Of a stretch of DNA of 64,000 nucleotides, positions 58,701 to 64,000 are shown piece by piece; positions within the stretch are counted from its first letter, which is position 1; each line of letters starts with the position of its first letter. The position numbers were made by a program, and so were the translations under genes. Source of the DNA: Ochotona curzoniae (taxonomy: Eukaryota > Chordata > Mammalia > Lagomorpha > Ochotonidae); NCBI RefSeq assembly GCF_017591425.1, contig NW_024467106.1:21814501-21878500 (forward strand). Direction: 5' to 3'. The notes beneath the pieces are model-generated. The model made no database searches. It was not told the origin of the DNA and worked only from the letters and a program-made list of their open reading frames with translations.

Positions 58701-61700
58701 TTCTTTTTTTTTTTAAAGATTTATTTTTATTATTTTTTTATTGGAAAGGCGGATGTACAGAGAGGAGAGACAGAGAGGAAGATCTTCCGTCCGATGATTC
58801 ACTCCCCAAGTGAGTGCAACGGGCCGATACTATGCCGATCTGAAGCCAGGAGCCTCTTCCGGGTCTCCCACGCGGGTGCAGGTTCCCAAAGCTTTGGGCC
58901 GTCCTCGACTGCTTTCCCAGGCCACAGGCAGGGAGCTGGAAGGGAAGCGGGGCTGCCGGGATTAGAACCGGCGCCCATATGGGATCCCGGGCGTGCAAGG
59001 CGAGGACCTTTAACCACTTGCGCCATTGCGCTGGGCCCAATAATTCATTTCTTAACAATTTCTACTGCTAATAAAATATCTTATTCAGGGGTTGGTGCCA
59101 TGCCATGGCAGGCCAAGCTCCTGCCTGTGGTGCTGGCATCACATATGAATAGCAGCTCGAGTCCTGGCGGCTCCATTTCAGATCCATTTTCCTGCTTATG
59201 GCCTGGGAAAGCAATGGAGGTCGGCTCAAGTCCTTGGGCACCTGCACATACATGAGAGACCTGGAAGAAGCTCCTGGCTTTGGGTCTGCCCAGCTCTGGC
59301 CACTGTAGCCATTTGGGGAGTGAATCAACAGACAGAAGATCTCTCCTGTCTCTCCTTTTTCTCTGTAACTCTGCCTTTCAAATAAAATTGATCTTAAAAA
59401 AATTTTATTCAATCTCTCAACTGCTACTAATAAAAAATAAACTAATAAATTCAAATGTCAACAGAACCAGGCTAGATACACATCACATTGAGCAAATGAT
59501 TCTACACTGGGTAACCAAATAGAGGGAAGTAGTGATTTAGAGACAGCATGACTTCAATTCTTCCTGAATTGATTCACAAAAACATGCTATCAAAGCAGTT
59601 CAGATAACCAGAAATCTCAACTACATGTGAAATCTCCTAATTTTCAAAAGATGGCAACTAATTACAAAATTCTACACAGTTTAAGCAAATAAAATTTTGT
59701 TAAAATGTCTGCTCTAAATAGTCCATGCAGGATTATACTGGGTTCTAAAAAGCTACTGACATGTTAGATCATTAATTTCATTCTCCCAACACAACTGGGC
59801 TATAAGGTACTTTCTCCAATCAGATAGCTAATTTCTAAGTAAAACCATATCAGAATTTTTTTTTAAGAAATATTTTATCAACACAAAACATTTATATACT
59901 TGAAAAAATATATAAATTATCTAGCATACATTATGCTTCTTTAGTGAACTGTTAACCTGTCTTTAAATTACGTATTTCTTGAGATTTCTATCTTAAGCAA
60001 TTAGAATGAAGAAAAGTAAAAGCTTCTTACCATTAGAAGATACTCCACAGCTCTGTCAGGGTTGTTGAAACTGGCTCTCAAGGCTGCAATGACTTGTTCT
60101 CGTTCATAGCCCATCGACATGATCTCAGTTACCATATTCTCGTAAGACTGGCCTGTCACTAAAGAGAGGGGAGGAGGAGGGAAACTTTCACTCTCTATAC
60201 ATTTCTTGACTGCATATGTTAATGTTTACACACCATTGTGCTAAAACACTACTGTCTTGCAGTTTTCACTTGACATCATATATAATCAAAAACAGTGGGT
60301 GGAGGGGGTTAGGGACTAGAAGGCGACAATGTCACACTGAAGACCAATGTCCCAGGCAGTACCATAATCTCCTATAGGCCACTTTCCACAGGTTTTCCAA
60401 GGGTTTGTGTGAGCTTCATGTATTGGGCAATCAATAAACTTTTCTTCATTCTTCATAATTAGTTTCAAGTATTTCACTATAGTAACTACATCACCTTCCT
60501 TTTCCTACTGCATAAATCCACTTTTCAGCCTTCTTTATTATCCACGAATATGTTAACATACAAACACTGAATAGCAAAAACAAAAACCTACTTTCCAGAT
60601 GCAGAAATTAGCAACAACATAAAAATTGTATTAAAGATGAGGATTGGGTTTTAGGATACCAAACATGAGCAAAATATCAACATCTGGTAAGCCAAATGCA
60701 GAGATATACACATACGCTGTCAGGGTTGGGGCCCCACAGCCTTCATACCATGCCTTCTAAAATGTTTTCTAATTTAGTTATAAAACTTAAAAAATAAATA
60801 GAAAGAGGAAAGACAAGAGAGAAAGATCTTCCATCTTCTGGTTCACTCCCCAAGTGGCTGCAAAGGGGATGAACCAATCTGAAGCCAGGAGCTTCTAACA
60901 TATGACCATGTGGGTGCAGGGTCCCAATGCTTTGGGCCGTCCTCGATTGCTTTCCCAGGCCACAAACAGGGAGCTGGATGGGAAGCAGGATTGCTGGGAC
61001 ATGAACCAACACCCATCCGGAATGCTGGCGTTGTAAGATCAGGATTTAGCCATTGAGCCAATGTGCTGGATCTCCAAGAATGTTTAATCCTCTTCTCTGG
61101 ATCTTCAAAACAATGTCTTGCAGTTAAGCTTTTTCCAGTTTGAAATAACTCTTTCTCCTACTGGATACTTAACTCACATAGTATTTGGTAGCAAAGCAGT
61201 TCCATAAAGCAATCAAAGATGGAAATCTTAGGCTGATTTAAACAGCTATTTTTTTTTTATTACTACATGCCATCTACCATTGAGTTCACCTCTGATTAAG
61301 TCAGCAGGTTGACCCTAGATCCTAAAAGGTGCCTCTGCTGTTAGAATCCTGTTGCTGCAAGAGCTAAGCCTGATCCGAAAGCCCAAACCACCAAGGATGT
61401 ATTTCTCACCTGATTCCAGCCTTCAACCTTCCTATCACTTAATAACAAACCTGATCAAAGAGTGGGAATGTGGCTGTCAGTTAATAAACTAATAAGCAAC
61501 ACGAACTGTAAGATGTTACAATAGGAAAAAAAATTCCAATTTGGGTAGTCTAGCATTGAAGGGAGAGGGAAAGACATTATTGTTCCATAGATAAAAAACC
61601 AAGAATTGAGGGCCCGGCAGCGTGGCTTAGCGGCTGGAGTCCTCGCCTTGAACGCACCAGGATCCCATATGGGCACCGGTTCTGATCCCGGTGGCTCCAC

Positions 61701-63615
61701 TTCCCATCCAGCTCCCTGCTTGTGGCCTGGGAAGGCAGTCGAGGATGGCCCAAAGCTTTGGGACCCTGCACCTGCATGGGAGACCTGGATAAAGTTCCTG
61801 GTTCCTGGTTCCCGGCTCTGGATCGGCACAGCACCGGCCGTTGCGGCTCACTTGGGGAGTGAATCATCGGACAGAGGATCTTCTCTATGTCTCTCCTCCT
61901 CTCTGTATATCTGACTATATAATAAAAAATAAATAAATCTTTAAAAAAAAACACAAGAATTGAGACAAAAAGGCATTTCTGTTGCAGGGCAATGTAGATA
62001 GAAACTTACAAGACTAACAGGTTACAAAGGAAAAAACCTGGAGATAAATAAACACAATGCGGGATCCTAAGTGAGGAAAATTTTATATCTATTTTAAAGA
62101 TACTTTATAATGAACCTGTACATAGATCAAGTCTTCTAAAACCACATCTAAAATTTCACATTTGGAAAATGGAACATGCTTACAGAGTAATGTTCAAGGA
62201 TTCAATATGAAAAATATTTAATGTACAGTCTTTAGAAACACTGTTATCTAAATAATTTTATGGCTTAATTAGAAGTACCCACATAAATTAACACAAAACC
62301 ATGCCCTAGAAAACCAAAATACAAACTTCCACCCTCCTAGCAGTTACTTACAAGGCAGGGTAAGCACTCACCAAGTGCACTTGTTGCATCTTCAAAAAGG
62401 TTTGACCGAGACGCATCTCCTGACGTACTGTAAAGGTTGTACAAAGCTCTCAATTCCAAATGCAAGTAAAATAATTACACGGGCTTAGTAACTAACTTGT
62501 AAAAATATTATTTGACTCTAAACAATACAAAAGCCTGGTTACAGTATATAAGTCTCTTCTAGCTTAACCCATCTGTAACGCGGATAATTCAAGAAAAAGT
62601 TTCAACCTTACCACTCCTATTCTGAAGACTATTATCATTTCATGTATCTAAAGATATAAAATATTATCCTTACAGAGAGCTTGCTCTAATGATTTTATCT
62701 CTAAAAGAATTCATAAAGAGGTTAAAAATATATACATCATGTCACAACAGGACTTTTTTTGGTGGGGAAAAGGCAGATTTTACAGAGGTCTTCCATTTGC
62801 TGGCTCACTCTCCAAACGGCCGTAATAATCAGAGCTGAACCGACAGAAGCTGAGAGCCAGGACCTTTTTCCTGGTCTCCCAATGCGGATACAGGGGCCCA
62901 AGGCCTCAAACCATCTGCCACCCTCCACTGTTTTTCCAGGCCATAAGTAGAGAAGTGGAGCAGCCGGGACACGAACCTGTACCCATATGAGATGCTGGTA
63001 CTAGCAGGTGGCAGATTGGTCTGATCCACCATCATGCCAGCCAAGTCATTTATGTTTCCTAACATTCTTACTCAAAATAACTGATTTTTGACTCTTTCTT
63101 CTTACTCAGGAGGGGGGTCGGGAATCAACCTATAGCATGGAGATTTGGATTACAGAAACCTATACTGTTCTCTGTAGTTAACTAAATAGACACACTAGTA
63201 TGTTTCAGTCAATGTTCAAAGCTTACAAAATCTTAGTATAGTACACAGAAACCTGGTTTACCTGAAAGTATGATCAAAACAAATATGTGCAAAGTTTTTG
63301 TTATACACGTACCCTGATACATAATTTCCTGGTATCCAGTTTTTACCTGTCAGTTGATGTTGGACTAGCAGCCACTGGAGTCTCTGCTGGCTGTTGTACA
63401 GGTTTCTCCTGCTTAGCTGCACTAGCAGGTACAGGTTCAGAAGATGCTGTCGTTGATGCAGGAGCAGCGGATGCAGGCGTGGAAGTAGGGGCCGAAGCAG
63501 CGGCAGGTGTGGTGGCCTGAGTGACAGCTGCTGCTGTGGAGGAACTAACCGTGGTAGTGGTGGCGGGACTGGATTGCTGAGTTGTAGCTGGTGCTGGTGT
63601 TGTCACTGCTTTGGG
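49643..63615 (-). CDS. RAD23B: RAD23B gene, partial (exons 4-10 of 10)
   Basis: RAD23B is a nuclear and cytosolic shuttle protein. It stabilises XPC in global-genome nucleotide excision repair and carries ubiquitinated proteins to the proteasome. The coding parts are 63347-63615, 62372-62427, 60031-60158, 56775-56910, 54299-54426, 53405-53575 and 49643-49756. They total 1002 nt, that is 333 codons plus stop. All introns have GT-AG ends, and phases fit without any shift or stop. With the 76 residues expected from exons 1-3, the protein would be 409 residues, as in human. Domains present are UBA1 (about 188-228), the XPC-binding domain (about 274-317) and UBA2 (about 364-404). The N-terminal ubiquitin-like domain and promoter are outside the window. 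Conserved spacing, not just similarity, separates it from RAD23A and from a processed pseudogene. Confidence 0.97.
50307..50594 (+). mobile_element. CSINE, + strand, antisense in RAD23B intron 9
   Basis: GGGGCTGATGCAATGGCTC head, CATCCCATACAGGCACCAG block and AATCTGCCTTTCCAATTAAA tail. Confidence 0.92.
51030..52815 (+). mobile_element. Degraded L1 LINE, ORF2 part, + strand
   Basis: Diverged L1 ORF2 sequence, recognised at nucleotide level from memory. The endonuclease part is around 51180-51470 (for example CATTAGCTAGACAGAAGGCC), the linker around 51690-51790 (TCAAGATTGATAAATCTTTAG), and the reverse-transcriptase part around 52440-52812 (for example AATCCCTATTAAAAATTCAAG). It is interrupted by a CSINE at 52150-52400 and shortened between about 52560 and 52730. 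Every frame is broken, so it is inactive. It lies antisense to RAD23B. Confidence 0.7.
52150..52400 (+). mobile_element. CSINE inserted in the L1, + strand
   Basis: CAGCACTGCGGTGCTGTGGG head, GGAAGGCATCAGAAGATGGTC middle. L1 sequence resumes on the right near 52420, so this copy is younger than the L1. Confidence 0.75.
52865..53005 (-). mobile_element. CSINE, 3' half only, - strand
   Basis: GAGATTTATTTATTTGGAAG tail and a GA-rich run (GAGAGAGAGAGAGAGAGAG) grown from the CT tract, ending after CAACAATGACTGGAGCTGG. Confidence 0.8.
53405..53575 (-). CDS. RAD23B: RAD23B exon 9 (end of XPC-binding domain, linker, start of UBA2)
   Basis: Encodes residues 316-372, 57 codons, phase 0 on both sides. 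It begins [16 protein letters not shown] (last helix of the STI1-like XPC-binding domain), continues through a Gly/Ser/Ala linker and ends [11 protein letters not shown] at the start of UBA2. The donor is GTGAGT and the acceptor CACAG. The linker reads [13 protein letters not shown] where I recall a purer glycine run in human. Confidence 0.98.
53576..54298 (-). other. RAD23B: RAD23B intron 8
   Basis: A short intron of 723 bp, the only one in the window in which I see no transposable element. Donor GTAAGT. Confidence 0.95.
54299..54426 (-). CDS. RAD23B: RAD23B exon 8 (XPC-binding domain)
   Basis: Two bases complete Gly273, then 42 codons give residues 274-315, from [17 protein letters not shown] to RENPQLLQ. 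This is the STI1-like domain that binds XPC and so keeps the damage sensor stable. All the leucine, phenylalanine and glutamine positions of the helical repeats I expect are present. Donor GTAAGT, acceptor TTTAG. Confidence 0.99.
54796..55132 (+). mobile_element. CSINE, young full-length copy, antisense in intron 7
   Basis: Near consensus, with the perfect 17-bp duplication AGAAAATCTCACTTTGC at 54779-54795 and 55133-55149. Confidence 0.98.
55204..55218 (+). promoter_or_regulatory. Strong CTCF-like motif in RAD23B intron 7
   Basis: CCACTAGGTGGCACA matches the CTCF core CCASYAGRKGGCRSY at 14 of 15 positions. It lies just outside the young CSINE, in unique sequence that also contains several CpGs. 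This is the better of the two CTCF-like sites in the window. Both read on the plus strand. Confidence 0.5.
55562..55895 (+). mobile_element. CSINE, full length, antisense in intron 7
   Basis: GGCCCAGCAGCATGGCCTAG head (a variant shared with 61611), CCGGGATCCCATATGGGC block. The imperfect duplication CTCATAT(T/C)CC flanks it at 55552 and 55896. Confidence 0.96.
56348..56640 (+). mobile_element. CSINE, old copy, antisense in intron 7
   Basis: GGGACCAGCACTGTGGAATAG head, CATCCTATATGGGTGACGG and a decayed TTCAAAATGAACAAATC tail, about 130 bp from exon 7. Confidence 0.85.
56775..56910 (-). CDS. RAD23B: RAD23B exon 7 (UBA1 end and Ala/Thr linker)
   Basis: Encodes residues 228-272 plus the first base of Gly273. 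It begins [12 protein letters not shown] and continues into [10 protein letters not shown] and an Ala/Thr/Ser-rich linker between UBA1 and the XPC-binding domain. The linker is GCG/ACG-rich, giving a small CpG cluster within the exon. Donor GTAAAG, acceptor GCAG. Confidence 0.98.
57060..57135 (+). mobile_element. Possible truncated L1 3' end in intron 6
   Basis: A polypurine G-rich tract, then CTGTATCATGAAAAACAAAA. The layout fits an L1 3' UTR end, but no clear target duplication was found. Confidence 0.3.
58706..59037 (-). mobile_element. CSINE, young full-length copy, sense in intron 6
   Basis: Near consensus. The duplication CAATAATCCATTTCTT (58690-58705) recurs with one mismatch at 59038-59053. 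Long open frames across it on both strands are repeat-derived, not genes. Confidence 0.98.
59088..59400 (+). mobile_element. CSINE, antisense in intron 6, inverted to its neighbour
   Basis: GGGGTTGGTGCCATGCCATGG head, GGCCTGGGAAAGCAATGGAGG middle, CTTTCAAATAAAATTGATC tail. It lies 50 bp from the young minus-strand copy. Confidence 0.92.
60031..60158 (-). CDS. RAD23B: RAD23B exon 6 (UBA1)
   Basis: Two bases complete Val185, then residues 186-227 from [17 protein letters not shown] to [12 protein letters not shown]. This is nearly the whole first ubiquitin-associated domain, including the MGYERE loop and the final VEYLL helix that together contact ubiquitin. Donor GTAAGA, acceptor TTTAG. Confidence 0.99.
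60783..61072 (-). mobile_element. CSINE, sense in intron 5
   Basis: AAAAATAAATAGAAAGAGG tail, CTGGTTCACTCCCCAAGTGG, GGGAGCTGGATGGGAAGCAGG and the reversed head near ATGTGCTGGATC. Confidence 0.92.
61611..61953 (+). mobile_element. CSINE, young full-length copy, antisense in intron 5
   Basis: Head GGCCCGGCAGCGTGGCTTAG, like the 55562 copy, which suggests a second young subfamily. The duplication CAAGAATTGAG is at 61600-61610 and 61954-61964. Confidence 0.97.
62372..62427 (-). CDS. RAD23B: RAD23B exon 5
   Basis: A 56-nt exon. One base completes Ser166, 18 codons give [18 protein letters not shown] (167-184), and one base starts Val185. It is the conserved link between the Ala/Thr linker and UBA1. 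Donor GTGAGT, acceptor TACAG. Confidence 0.98.
62428..63346 (-). other. RAD23B: RAD23B intron 4
   Basis: A 919-bp intron with donor GTAAAA, holding one CSINE in the sense orientation. Confidence 0.95.
62753..63045 (-). mobile_element. CSINE, sense in intron 4
   Basis: GGAAAAGGCAGATTTTACAG tail side, GCTGGCTCACTCTCCAAACG, TACCCATATGAGATGCTGG and the reversed head near CATCATGCCAGCC. Confidence 0.9.
63347..63615 (-). CDS. RAD23B: RAD23B exon 4 (Ala/Thr/Ser/Pro-rich linker)
   Basis: Encodes residues 77-165 plus two bases of Ser166. It starts [14 protein letters not shown] and ends [12 protein letters not shown]. This is the flexible, low-complexity linker between the N-terminal ubiquitin-like domain (exons 1-3, outside the window) and UBA1. 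It contains the conserved SAAKQEKP segment. The flexibility lets the ubiquitin-like domain reach the proteasome or fold back on the UBA domains (family knowledge). Donor GTAAAA, acceptor TTTAG. Confidence 0.98.
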
Positions 63616-64000
63616 CTAAACACATTAAAAATGGAAATGCTTAATATTAGCAATCCTACTCACTGCTACTCTTTCGTAGCCAATGACTGCACATGAACTC
63701 AATCAGATTTAGACTTTCTATTAGGTTAATATAAAAAAGAACAAATGGAAGTCAGTATTAAAATACAGAACATGTATGTAAAACCTATAGCCAGCTGATT
63801 TCTTCAAAAAACTACGTATGTTAGCTATAACCTTTAAGTACCTGCTGTCATTTGGAAACATTATCAAAATCATTTGTTGAAATGAAACAGAAATGATTAC
63901 TAATGAGCATGCAAAATATGCTGCTATATTTTAGAAAAGGAAGAAAGAAAAATCCCAACACTGACAACATATATAGAGAAGCATTTGGAGATGCATATGT
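63616..64000 (-). other. RAD23B: RAD23B intron 3, partial
   Basis: The 3' end of intron 3 on the minus strand, AT-rich. No exon or repeat is seen before the window ends. Confidence 0.9.

Larger units (their letters stand above)
56911..60030 (-). other. RAD23B: RAD23B intron 6
   Basis: A 3.1-kb intron with an inverted pair of CSINEs at 58.7 and 59.1 kb. A G-rich run followed by CATACTGTATCATGAAAAAC and an A-rich tail at about 57060-57135 may be a 5'-truncated lagomorph L1 3' end. The rest is AT-rich and unrecognised. Confidence 0.95.
60159..62371 (-). other. RAD23B: RAD23B intron 5
   Basis: A 2.2-kb intron with two CSINEs in opposite orientation. The donor is GTGAGT. Nothing else is recognised. 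Confidence 0.95.

Noticed and set aside
58683..59255. 190-codon plus-strand open frame
   Set aside because: It lies wholly across a young CSINE and its neighbour. The same peptide pattern recurs at every minus-oriented young CSINE (for example 42142-42663, 40227-40514), so it is repeat-derived.
49643..63615. RAD23A or a processed RAD23B pseudogene
   Set aside because: Introns with GT-AG ends are present and the long Ala/Thr linker fits RAD23B. There is no frameshift or stop.

Overview
This window is mammalian nuclear DNA, almost certainly from a lagomorph and most likely a pika (Ochotona). The main evidence is about 50 copies of the tRNA-derived lagomorph C-repeat SINE (CSINE). The youngest copies share one variant: a GGCCCGGCGC head, a Pol III A-box-like and B-box-like pair, a GGATCCCATATGGGC block, and a tail ending in AATAAA or AAATCTTT plus poly(A). 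I recognise it as the pika rather than the rabbit form; this is from memory and untested. No bacterial, phage, plasmid or organelle features are present.

The only protein-coding gene I can support is RAD23B, on the minus strand at 49.6-63.6 kb. Seven coding exons (exons 4-10 of ten) were placed with GT-AG borders and compatible phases. Together they encode 333 residues, which with the 76 residues expected from exons 1-3 outside the window gives 409, the human length. They carry the Ala/Thr/Ser-rich linker, UBA1, a second linker, the XPC-binding STI1-like domain and UBA2. The ubiquitin-like domain and the promoter lie beyond position 64000. Exon 10 runs into a long, SINE-free 3' UTR that probably ends between about 48.1 and 46.9 kb.

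Positions 1 to about 46.9 kb lie downstream of RAD23B and look intergenic. By mammalian synteny this would be the RAD23B-KLF4 interval, but KLF4 itself is not here. The region contains many CSINEs of several ages, old MIR and L2 fragments, MaLR LTRs, short DNA transposons, one clear solo ERV-type LTR (19.67-20.11 kb), two microsatellites and scattered single-copy DNA. Three blocks of degenerate tandem repeat with a period of about 60-80 bp (15.16-16.98, 22.46-23.66 and, inverted, 37.25-38.16 kb) are the least conventional structures.

Candidate regulatory DNA: a CpG-rich patch with a CTCF-like motif and a GC box at 38.5-38.8 kb, a strong CTCF-like motif in RAD23B intron 7, a CpG patch near 0.75 kb, and a repeat-poor stretch with a perfect octamer motif near 31.07 kb. 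I found no rRNA, functional tRNA, CRISPR array or operon, and no convincing new biological system. The best leads are the dispersed tandem-repeat family, the CpG/CTCF element and the inverted CSINEs around RAD23B exon 6.
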